Part shown: positions 24,981 to 32,491 of the stretch, piece by piece
Position numbering within the stretch: the stretch's first letter is position 1
Layout: each line of letters begins with the position of its first letter
NCBI GenBank assembly: GCA_045128915.1
Contig: JBGVIT010000013.1
Location: 31,206-95,205 of the forward strand
Source: RGIG9115 sp045128915
GTDB taxonomy: Bacteria > Bacillota > Clostridia > UBA1381
Length of the DNA stretch: 64,000 bases
Reading direction: 5' to 3'
Notes under the pieces: generated by a model
Seen by the model: only the letters and a program-made list of their open reading frames with translations
Database searches by the model: none
What the model was told of the DNA's origin: nothing
Position numbers and translations under genes: made by a program

Positions 24981-25889
24981 ATGATACATTCATTTACTTT
25001 TGAAAAATTGCCAAGAATAAGCAATATTTATACTGTTACAAGAAATACATTATGGCAAATAGCAGATTCTACACATATTTTGATAATGATTTTGGAAGGA
25101 AATTGTTGTTTCAAAATTAATTCTCAGAAATATATTGCAAAAAAAGGCGATTGCGTTTTTATACCGAAGAATAATCTTTATGAGAGAAGTCCTTATGAGA
25201 ATCAAAAATGTACAATGCTTTATGTTCATTTTGAAACAGCTGACGAATTACGTGAACTTACATACAGAGAAGCGTATGCCGATGCTGAAAAGAATCAAAA
25301 TAAAGCAGAGATGTTGTTCTTTAATGAAAATACAATATTTTCGACATCATATGTTTTATATTTAAAAAATCACGTATCCGGAACTCCAAAGCTACAGCAG
25401 ACGATAGAAAACATGGAAAAGATTTTACCAAAAACAACTCTTGAAAATTCTTTAAAAACAATTTTAATTTTTTGTGAAGTCCTATTTGAACTCTCGAGAG
25501 AAACTGTAAAAACCCTTAAAATAAATACAAAAGGTGAAGTTGCAAGAACACCCTATAACCTAAAAAAAGCTGTTTTATACATACAACAAAACTGTCACAG
25601 AAAAATAAATATTTCAGAGCTTATAAAACATTGCAACATTTCTCAATCACAACTGACAAGATATTTTAAACAAGCGTTTGGCAAAACTCCCATACAGTAT
25701 ATTAATGATTACAAACTTAATCGAGCAAAATATATGTTGATGTATATGCCGCAACTTTCTGTAGGAGCAGTAGCAGAATCTTTGGGATTTGACGATCAAC
25801 GATATTTCTCAAGGTTGTTTTTTAAATCATTTAATGAAACACCGACAGAGTATAGATACAGAGTCAACCATTATGTAGAAAAAAAATGA
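24981..25889 (+). CDS. AraC-family transcriptional regulator beside GRE cluster 2
   Basis: 302 residues: N-terminal cupin (ILEGNCCFKINSQKYIAKKG around residues 35-55) and C-terminal AraC DNA-binding domain (about 205-298) with ISQSQLTRYFKQAFGKTPIQ and SLGFDDQRYFSRLFFKSFNE. Strong ribosome site TGGAGG. It is divergent from the first cluster-2 gene, 127 bases apart, and so is the presumed local activator. It is only distantly similar to the cluster-1 regulator. Confidence 0.93.
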   Translation: MIHSFTFEKLPRISNIYTVTRNTLWQIADSTHILIMILEGNCCFKINSQKYIAKKGDCVFIPKNNLYERSPYENQKCTMLYVHFETADELRELTYREAYADAEKNQNKAEMLFFNENTIFSTSYVLYLKNHVSGTPKLQQTIENMEKILPKTTLENSLKTILIFCEVLFELSRETVKTLKINTKGEVARTPYNLKKAVLYIQQNCHRKINISELIKHCNISQSQLTRYFKQAFGKTPIQYINDYKLNRAKYMLMYMPQLSVGAVAESLGFDDQRYFSRLFFKSFNETPTEYRYRVNHYVEKK

Positions 25890-26285
25890 TGGTTATGGCT
25901 GTTGAAAATATGGAAGAAACAATTATGCCTATGGCACAGCACGCCTACCAATGCTCAATCTGCAGACGCGCATGTGATGTGGCATGCTATATTCACTTGG
26001 ATGAAAAAGGAATACTCGCAAAACACTTCAAAACACCATTCAGAAAAAGAGTGGAAATATGATGTGGAAGATTTCAGATAATCTTGGAAGAGAATACTTT
26101 GCCAGAGAAGAAAATAATATATTTACAATAAACAAAGATAATCAACAACAGATACAGTCAACTATCCCATAAAGAATTCCAAAAATCATTTGACAGTTAT
26201 TGAAGACGGTTCGAGACCTTCGTTTTACTTTTATTCAAAGTTTTTGGAAGGTAGTGATAACGATGATTAGCTTGGAAAAGAAGAT
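25890..26285. other. decayed sequence, no intact gene
   Basis: Short protein-like patches in shifting frames (for example DNLGREYFAREENN near 26080 and a GSRPSFYFYSKFLEG segment near 26210) show that this was coding, but stops and frame changes prevent a gene call. I could not assign the family. Confidence 0.45.
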
Positions 26286-26500
26286 TTGGTTTGTGATACA
26301 GATGTGCAACTAAAATACAGTGTTTCAAAAATCAAAGAGACTTATGAGGAATATAAATCACTTGTGCATTTACAAACCCAATTTATTGAAAAACATAGTG
26401 AAATTGGTGAAAATGTATTTGAGGTTATGTATTCAGATGGAACAATCATAAAAGTTGACTATAATAATACGGTAATTAAACGAAAAGTGAGTATATCCAC
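26286..26500 (+). pseudogene. C-terminal remnant of an unidentified, possibly glycan-related protein
   Basis: About 70 codons are protein-like: EEYKSLVHLQTQFIEKHSEI followed by DGTIIKVDYNN. This resembles, from memory, the C-terminal end of DUF5696-type proteins found in Clostridial glycan loci, but the call is weak. No start with ribosome site, and the continuation is debris. Confidence 0.3.
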
Positions 26501-26517
26501 TCTATTTAAGTTCTGTA

Positions 26518-26700
26518 TTCTCAAAAGACTGGTTGAACTCACGGCATAGTCCGGCAACAGCATATATCAAAAACGGATATAAAATCACCGCCATTTATGG
26601 ACTGTGCGGATATAATGACTTCTCTACTTTTAACAGGAATTTTAACAAAATAATCGGTATGTCTCCGAGAGAATGTAAAAAACTTTATTGCAGAAGTTGA
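26518..26700 (+). pseudogene. C-terminal fragment of an AraC-family regulator
   Basis: The frame ending at TGA 26700 reads ITAIYGLCGYNDFSTFNRNF then NKIIGMSPRECKK, which is the second helix-turn-helix and signature of AraC proteins. Sensor domain and first helix-turn-helix are absent. Remnant of a lost regulator. Confidence 0.75.
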
Positions 26701-26705
26701 ATTAA

Positions 26706-27542
26706 CTACTTATATAAATAAAATCCATTACCTTTGATTCTTTGCGATTCTGAAAAAACAATAAAAGAATTATCATCAATTGAAAGAATTCTCTTTTGAA
26801 ATTCCTCACTTTCACTTTCTTTTAAAGCGCAAAACAACATCTGCTTTTTACTATCTGTATATGCACCTTTGACATCAATTAAAGTAACTCCTCTAGGAGA
26901 TGTAGAAACGAGCGTTTTTGCTATTTCTTCACCATTATCAGTTATAACAAACGCAATTCTCGAAATATTCAATTTACTAATAATGAAATCGATAAAATAG
27001 CTTGAAACAATAAGTGTCAAAATGCCAAACATGGTAAGTTCTATGTTTCTAAATATTGTGAATGAAAGCAAAATCACAATTCCATCTACAACTAAAAGCA
27101 TTTTTCCAATAGGCACAAAATCGAATTTAGTCTGAATAATTCTTCCTAAAATATCCGTACCCCCGGTTGATGCACCTGCAGCGAAGCTCATTCCAATACC
27201 AAGTCCATATAATCCTCCTCCAAAAAAAGTTGGCAGTATAAGATTTTCTGTATATACCGGAAAAAAGCAAAAAAATTGAGTAAACAAAGATAGAAGAGTT
27301 ATCCCTAACAAAGTCTTAAGTATAAATTTTTTACCTAAAATGGTAAATCCTAAAAGCAAAAATACTATATTAAGTATAAAAAAACTAACGCCCGGCTGTA
27401 TGCCAAACAAATGAAACAAGATAGTTGATATGCCTGATAGCCCTCCACCTACAACTTTGTTGGGGGTAAGCAACGAACCAATTGCAAACCCTGTTGCCAT
27501 TGTACCTATTATGGTAAATATAAATGACGTTCTCTTTTTCAA
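26706..27542 (-). CDS. YitT family membrane protein (DUF161/DUF2179)
   Basis: About 278 residues with five to six hydrophobic segments in the first 200 residues (for example FIFTIIGTMATGFAIGSLL, VSFFILNIVFLLLGFTIL), the YitT glycine-rich GGGLSGI and FAAGASTGGTDILGR motifs, and a C-terminal cytoplasmic DUF2179 domain (about 205-275). Transport function of the family is unproven. Start: TTG 27542, nine bases after GAGG; an earlier TTG would lie inside the terminator at 27592-27619. It is thus separated from the DegT gene by a terminator and probably has its own promoter. Confidence 0.9.
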   Translation of the reverse strand: MKKRTSFIFTIIGTMATGFAIGSLLTPNKVVGGGLSGISTILFHLFGIQPGVSFFILNIVFLLLGFTILGKKFILKTLLGITLLSLFTQFFCFFPVYTENLILPTFFGGGLYGLGIGMSFAAGASTGGTDILGRIIQTKFDFVPIGKMLLVVDGIVILLSFTIFRNIELTMFGILTLIVSSYFIDFIISKLNISRIAFVITDNGEEIAKTLVSTSPRGVTLIDVKGAYTDSKKQMLFCALKESESEEFQKRILSIDDNSFIVFSESQRIKGNGFYLYK

Positions 27543-27591
27543 CTTAAAATACCTCTTCTCAATAATAATTTTGTGATTTTTAGTCAAAATC

Positions 27592-27619
27592 AAAAATCGT
27601 AGCAACTGCTACGATTTTT
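27592..27619. terminator. bidirectional intrinsic terminator after the DegT gene
   Basis: AAAAATCGTAGC, a four-base AACT loop and GCTACGATTTTT form a 12-bp stem with T-runs on both strands. It lies 6 bases past the DegT stop codon on the minus strand and uncouples the YitT gene from it. Confidence 0.85.
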
Positions 27620-27625
27620 TTGCTT

Positions 27626-28789
27626 TTATTTTGCAGCCCTTAAAATTTCTATTTTTTCTATAATCTGTTCATCAGTCCAATCCGGATTAATATCTACATA
27701 AACAGTTCTTGAAAGCCACTTGAGAGTTTCGGGACACATATCAGGCTTATAATCAGGAACAATATCCTTGTTTGCTTCCATCTTAAAAGGATCCATAAGA
27801 GGATGGAACGCTCCTTTTTTATTCATAATAGGTGTCCAGTTTGTATAGACATGCTTACCTGTATCAATAGGAAGTCTGCCGTCCACTCCTTTGCTTTCAG
27901 CAAACCGACGTGCATCTTCTTCTGAATCAAATCTAAATGCAATAGTAGTTGCACAGTCGCCCTCAATATCGTATGAAGGGATAAATTTATAGTCTGAAGA
28001 AAGGGCATCCATCATAGTTTTCTTAATTCTTCTGAGATCCCCAAGAATTGTATCCATTTTTTTGAGCTGTTCTCTAAGAATTGCAGCTGTAATTTCATTT
28101 GAACGATACTCTGTTCCACAGAACACGTCTTCCTCAACATCATGAAGCTGGTCGCCAAAGAACGCTACCGCACTGCTATCGTGATAAATAAGCGCTCTCT
28201 GCCAAACTTCTGAATTGTCTGTAAACAACACACCACCTTCACCGGCAGTTATAATTTTGAAGAAGTTGAAGCTCAAAGCACCAGCTTCTCCCCACGTTCC
28301 AAGTCTTTTACCCTTAAAGCTTCCACCGTCTGCCTGACAGGCATCCTCAAGAACCTTTATACCATGCTTACCAGCAATTTCACATATTTTTTCCATATTA
28401 CAAGGAAAACCCTGAATGTGTACAGGAATTACTGCTTTTGTATGTGGAGTAATCTTTCTTTCAAAATCAACAGGTGAAAGTGTAAGCGTTTCGTCAACCT
28501 CAGCAATCACAGGAATAGCACCTGCAGCAACTACAGCGATTGCAGTAGCAAGATATGTATAACCGGGAACAATTACCTCATCACCAGGGCCTATACCCAT
28601 ACCAACAAGCGCTGATATAAGCGCCGCCTTACCCGAAGTCATAAGTAGAGCATTTTTTGTCCCAAATATTTCTTTCATTTCTTTTTCGCAGTTTTCCACC
28701 TCTTTGAGTCCGTCATTGATTTTAAAAAGTTGCTTTGAATCAATAACTCTTGCAACTGCATCTGCTTCTTCTTTACCAATTCTATACAT
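27626..28789 (-). CDS. DegT/DnrJ/EryC1-family PLP aminotransferase
   Basis: 387 residues, fold-type I PLP enzyme. PLP contacts: SGKAALISAL, EDACQADGG (Asp), and the Schiff-base Lys in SFNFFKIITAGEGG. The DegT family normally transfers an amino group to or from keto-deoxysugars. It is a paralogue of 31292-32467 (shared start M-x-R-x-GKEEADAVARVI and VGMGIGPGDEVIVPGYT). There are no NDP-sugar biosynthesis genes around, so a catabolic deamination role is considered. Its promoter and operator are near copies of those driving the plus-strand operon at 29964. Confidence 0.93.
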   Translation of the reverse strand: MYRIGKEEADAVARVIDSKQLFKINDGLKEVENCEKEMKEIFGTKNALLMTSGKAALISALVGMGIGPGDEVIVPGYTYLATAIAVVAAGAIPVIAEVDETLTLSPVDFERKITPHTKAVIPVHIQGFPCNMEKICEIAGKHGIKVLEDACQADGGSFKGKRLGTWGEAGALSFNFFKIITAGEGGVLFTDNSEVWQRALIYHDSSAVAFFGDQLHDVEEDVFCGTEYRSNEITAAILREQLKKMDTILGDLRRIKKTMMDALSSDYKFIPSYDIEGDCATTIAFRFDSEEDARRFAESKGVDGRLPIDTGKHVYTNWTPIMNKKGAFHPLMDPFKMEANKDIVPDYKPDMCPETLKWLSRTVYVDINPDWTDEQIIEKIEILRAAK

Positions 28790-28822
28790 AATTTATTCCT
28801 CCGTTAAAATGTCTTTATCATA

Positions 28823-28886
28823 ATATTACCACAAATATATGTGTCATACAATCCCATACGCAGACAACTTTTACCCAAAAATTTGC
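28823..28886 (-). promoter_or_regulatory. operator-promoter of the minus-strand DegT gene (copy A)
   Basis: Minus strand: TTGTAT (28851-28846), 17 bases, TAATAT (28828-28823). Directly upstream of the -35 box is TTTTTGGGTAAAAGTTGTCT followed by GCGTATGGGA. The same composite, with only a few changes, lies before 29964, so both promoters should answer to one regulator, most likely the AraC protein encoded between them. Confidence 0.8.
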
Positions 28887-28904
28887 AAAATTATATGTAT
28901 ATTA

Positions 28905-28933
28905 TTGATTTTGTCAATTTATCATGTTATAAT
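28905..28933 (+). promoter_or_regulatory. promoter of the AraC gene 28970
   Basis: TTGATT (28905-28910), 17 bases, TATAAT (28928-28933), 36 bases before the AraC start codon. It points away from the DegT promoter; the two share the intervening 20 bases. Confidence 0.65.
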
Positions 28934-28969
28934 TATCTTGAATTTAACATATTTTAAGCAGGTGAACAT

Positions 28970-29812
28970 ATGAAATATCAAAATTTACTATTTGGACAAA
29001 ATCCTTACTTTGTATCTTGTGCATACAATTCATATGCAGCTCATTGTCATAGCGAGATAGAGCTTCTATACTGTGTACAGGGAGAAATTAAAGTAATAAT
29101 AGAAGGTGAAGAATATAATTTAGTGCAGGGCAGTATACTTCTTATAAGCAGTCTTGCCATGCATGAAATTATTATAGAAGAAAAAGCTACAGCTTTAGTA
29201 CTGGAGCTTGGCTCACAATTTTTAGGTACAGAATATAACCATATTGCCCTACAAAAATTTACTAAATGTCATATTACCCCTACTGATGATTTGCCATATA
29301 AAAGCAGGCTTATAAAGCCCCTTAAAAGACTTTACAAAGAATACATTAACAGAAACGCCGGTTATCAATGGGTAATACAAGGCATACTTTTTGAAGTGTT
29401 CGCTATGGTTGTCCGATGTGTACCAATGGAAAAGCAAAGTACACAGAAACAAAAAAATCTGGAAAGCTATATAAAAATACAAAAAGTTTTTGACCTTGTG
29501 CATGAAAAATATAATGAAGAAATAACACTGGAGCGTGCCGCTTCATACGCGGGTTATGATCCCCGTGCCTTTTGCAGATTGTTCAAACTTATTACAAATA
29601 CAACCTTTCACGACTACCTTAACTTTCACAGGATAAATATTTCTATTCACCTTTTACAGAACAAAATTTACTCCATCGGAGAAATAGGTGAAATGGTAGG
29701 AATTCCCGTAGCAAAAACCTTTAGCCGCGTTTTTCGAAAATATATTGGTATGACACCGAGAGAATACAGAAATATGTACTTTGAAAAACTCCATACAGAA
29801 AATATATTATAA
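28970..29812 (+). CDS. AraC-family regulator of the DegT/amidase/rhamnosidase genes
   Basis: 280 residues: cupin sensor with HCHSEIELLYCVQGEIKV (residues about 22-40) and C-terminal AraC domain (about 165-275), VHEKYNEEITLERAASYAGY and KYIGMTPREYR. The second helix-turn-helix recognition segment (VGIPVAKTFSRVFRK) departs from the usual CGF-x-D-x-SYF pattern. It sits between the two promoters that carry a nearly identical operator, one facing left and one facing right, and is the obvious candidate to control both. Confidence 0.93.
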   Translation: MKYQNLLFGQNPYFVSCAYNSYAAHCHSEIELLYCVQGEIKVIIEGEEYNLVQGSILLISSLAMHEIIIEEKATALVLELGSQFLGTEYNHIALQKFTKCHITPTDDLPYKSRLIKPLKRLYKEYINRNAGYQWVIQGILFEVFAMVVRCVPMEKQSTQKQKNLESYIKIQKVFDLVHEKYNEEITLERAASYAGYDPRAFCRLFKLITNTTFHDYLNFHRINISIHLLQNKIYSIGEIGEMVGIPVAKTFSRVFRKYIGMTPREYRNMYFEKLHTENIL

Positions 29813-29821
29813 TATAAAATT

Positions 29822-29861
29822 AAAGCTGTATTTATTGATATGTTTCTTTAAATACAGCTTT
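29822..29861 (+). terminator. hairpin after the AraC gene
   Basis: AAAGCTGTATTT (29822-29833) pairs perfectly with AAATACAGCTTT (29850-29861) around a 16-base loop, starting ten bases after the stop codon. A T-run appears a few bases later. It probably insulates the regulator gene from the operon that follows. Confidence 0.7.
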
Positions 29862-29866
29862 ATGTT

Positions 29867-29927
29867 AATTTTTGGGTAAAAATTGTCTGTATGCGGGATT
29901 GTATAATGCATATATTTATGATAGTAT
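29867..29927 (+). promoter_or_regulatory. operator-promoter of the amidase/rhamnosidase operon (copy B)
   Basis: TTTTTGGGTAAAAATTGTCT then GTATGCGGGA lies directly upstream of TTGTAT (29899-29904), 17 bases and TAGTAT (29922-29927). This repeats copy A at 28823-28886 over about 60 bases, including the stretch between -35 and -10. A site touching the -35 box fits activation by an AraC protein. Confidence 0.8.
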
Positions 29928-29963
29928 TATAATAGTAAAACTACAAGCAAGGAGGTCAACATA

Positions 29964-31265
29964 ATGAAATCATTTAAAGCCGGAATGGCAAAAGCAGATA
30001 TTACCCCGTCACTTGGTACATTGCTTTACGGCTACCCTTCCATCCGCCCTGCGGAAAAGGTGCTTGATAACATTTTCGTAAAAGCAGTTGCTTTAAATCA
30101 AGACGGCAAAACTGTTGTACTTATAAGTGCAGAAGTTTGTTCGTTGAATCTTATCAACTGTCAACAGATTGCTGAAGCAATTTCAGATAGCTGCGGTATA
30201 GAAAAAGAAAACATTATATACAGTGCAATACATACACATTCGGCACCTATCACAACAACAGTTGCCGGATGGGGCAGTGCAGATGAGGAATATATAAATA
30301 ACATTCTTATTCCCAAAAGTGTTGCGGCTACAAAAGCTGCTATTGAAAATATGCAGGATGCTGTTATGGCCATTGGAACAACCGAATCTCTTGCCGGAAT
30401 TAACAGACGTGAGGTCACCCCTGATGGAGAGGTAATACTCGGTCAAAATCCGGACGGACCATATGATCCGACAATGACAGCAATACAGTTCAAAAACCTA
30501 AACGGTGAGAATATCGGAACAATAATTCATTTTGCATGTCATCCTACAGCTTCAGGCGAAAACTTATCCGTAACCCGAGATTGGCCCGGTTATATGATAG
30601 ATAGAGCTGAGGAAATTACAAAAGCTCCATGTATGTATATAAACGGTGCTGAGGGCGATATTGGTCCTCGTCTTTCTAACGGAAAAACAACAGGCGATGA
30701 AGCATTGGCAAAAGAAGTAGGTCTTATAGCTGCTGATGATGTGGAAAAGGCGATAGAAAATGCAAAAGACTTTTTTGTACCTGAATTAAAAACCGTTTCA
30801 GGCACATTGTCACTTCCACTAATTGAAATGCCAACCCTTGAATCAATTATAGAAAAAATGGAAGCTATGGGTGACCCCGAAAAGCTGATTGAGGTTGATA
30901 TTACTACTTATGCAAGACTTGAAAAGCTAAAAAAAATGCATGAGGACAAGGTTGAACCACCGAAAACAATGGAAATTCATCAAACCGTAGTGGCACTTTC
31001 AAACCTGGCGCTTGCACCATTCCCTTTTGAAGCATTTCACAACCTTGCAAAATCACTTGCAGAAAAATCTCCGTTTGAGAAAACATTGTGGCTTGGACTT
31101 GCAGAAGGAAGCTTTGGGTATATTCCAACAGAGGAACAACTTCCATATGGAGGATACGAGGTAGACTCTTTCAGAGCAGCCACTATTCCGGGATTTGTGG
31201 ACGGAACCGACAAAAATGTGGTATCTGAAAGCATTAAACTGTTAAATAAATTATATGCAATATAA
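29964..31265 (+). CDS. neutral/alkaline ceramidase-like amidase (PF04734-type)
   Basis: 433 residues, no signal peptide, so cytoplasmic. It matches the N-terminal catalytic domain of neutral ceramidases: GMAKADITPSLGT at the start, SAIHTHSAPITT with the zinc His pair, HFACHPTASGEN with a further His, and GAEGDIGPR with acidic residues. These enzymes hydrolyse amide bonds, but the short cytoplasmic members in sugar operons are uncharacterised. It starts the operon with RBS AAGGAGG, 26 bases before a DegT gene. Possible role: removing an N-acyl group from an amino sugar. This is inference. Confidence 0.83.
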   Translation: MKSFKAGMAKADITPSLGTLLYGYPSIRPAEKVLDNIFVKAVALNQDGKTVVLISAEVCSLNLINCQQIAEAISDSCGIEKENIIYSAIHTHSAPITTTVAGWGSADEEYINNILIPKSVAATKAAIENMQDAVMAIGTTESLAGINRREVTPDGEVILGQNPDGPYDPTMTAIQFKNLNGENIGTIIHFACHPTASGENLSVTRDWPGYMIDRAEEITKAPCMYINGAEGDIGPRLSNGKTTGDEALAKEVGLIAADDVEKAIENAKDFFVPELKTVSGTLSLPLIEMPTLESIIEKMEAMGDPEKLIEVDITTYARLEKLKKMHEDKVEPPKTMEIHQTVVALSNLALAPFPFEAFHNLAKSLAEKSPFEKTLWLGLAEGSFGYIPTEEQLPYGGYEVDSFRAATIPGFVDGTDKNVVSESIKLLNKLYAI

Positions 31266-31291
31266 TTATAAAATTTAAGGAGGACTAAATT

Positions 31292-32467
31292 ATGTTCAGA
31301 ATGGGTAAAGAAGAGGCAGATGCAGTTGCACGCGTAATAGCTACAAAAGAGCTTTTCCGTGTTAACAAAGCATGTCAGGAAGCAGAAAAGTTTGAAGAAG
31401 CGTGGGCTAAAACAATTGGCACAGAATATGCTATTCTGATGTCATCAGGAACAGGTGCATTAATTTCTGCTCTTGTTGGTATGGGTATTGGACCTGGCGA
31501 TGAGGTTATTGTTCCGGGATACACATTTATGGCAAGTGCAAGCGCAGTGCTTGCAGTAGGTGCTATTCCTGTACTTGCAGAAATTGACGAAACAATGACA
31601 ATTGATGTTGAAGACATCAAGAAGAAGATTTCAAAGCACACAAAAGCAATTATTCCTGTACATATCTGCGGATATCCTTGTAATATGGACGCTATTTGCG
31701 AAATTGCAAAGGAGTATAACCTTGTAATAGTAGAGGATGCATGTCAGGCAGACGGCGGACGCTACAAAGGCAAGAGACTTGGAAGCATTGGCGATGCAGG
31801 CGCATTCAGCTTTAACTACTGGAAGCTTATTTCAGCCGGCGAAGGCGGCGCAATTGTTACTAACAGCAAAAAAGCTTATGACCGTGCTATGATTTATCAC
31901 GATGGCGGCGCAGCATTCAGACCATATGCAGGAGAATTTACAGAACCTGTGTTTATGGGTACACAAATGCGTACAAACGAAATAACTGCTGCTGTTATGA
32001 ACGTTCAGCTAACTCGTATGGACGGAATTATTGAAGACCTTAAGAAAGTTAAAAAGAAAATGACAGAGGCTCTTTCAAATTGCGACCTATTTACAATAGC
32101 ACCAAGCCATGACATTGAGGGCGATTTGGGAACACACCTCCCTCTCCGCTTCAAAGATGCAGCAGTTGCAAAGAAGTTTGCCGAAGATGAAACTCTTCCC
32201 GGATACCTTGTTGTAAACAGTGGCAAACACATTTACTACAACTGGGGACCTGTTATGCAAAAGAGAGGTGCACACTGCGAACAGCTTAACCCATACAGTT
32301 TACCACAAAACAAGGGTCTTAATATGGAATGTTCAGATAAAATGCTTCCAAAGACAAATGACCTTGTTGAGCGCACTTTCCATGTAACACTTCACTGCGA
32401 TTGGACAGACGCTGAAATTCAGGAAAAGATTGATGCGATTTTAAAGCGCTGCGAAGAAATAAGATAA
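31292..32467 (+). CDS. DegT/DnrJ/EryC1-family PLP aminotransferase
   Basis: 391 residues. SSGTGALISALVGMGIGPGD, EDACQADGGRYKG and the PLP lysine in SFNYWKLISAGEGG. It is clearly homologous to 27626-28789 but distinct along the length, so the two probably form a pair or act on related sugars. It follows the amidase gene and precedes the GH78 gene by 24 bases. Amino-deoxysugar transamination is the family activity; in this setting the direction would be removal of the amino group. Confidence 0.93.
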   Translation: MFRMGKEEADAVARVIATKELFRVNKACQEAEKFEEAWAKTIGTEYAILMSSGTGALISALVGMGIGPGDEVIVPGYTFMASASAVLAVGAIPVLAEIDETMTIDVEDIKKKISKHTKAIIPVHICGYPCNMDAICEIAKEYNLVIVEDACQADGGRYKGKRLGSIGDAGAFSFNYWKLISAGEGGAIVTNSKKAYDRAMIYHDGGAAFRPYAGEFTEPVFMGTQMRTNEITAAVMNVQLTRMDGIIEDLKKVKKKMTEALSNCDLFTIAPSHDIEGDLGTHLPLRFKDAAVAKKFAEDETLPGYLVVNSGKHIYYNWGPVMQKRGAHCEQLNPYSLPQNKGLNMECSDKMLPKTNDLVERTFHVTLHCDWTDAEIQEKIDAILKRCEEIR

Positions 32468-32491
32468 GACATTATATAGGATAGGTAAATT

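Noticed and set aside
27542..27605. Longer YitT protein starting at 27605
   Set aside because: That TTG lies within the terminator hairpin and has no ribosome site, whereas TTG 27542 has GAGG at nine bases and gives the family length.
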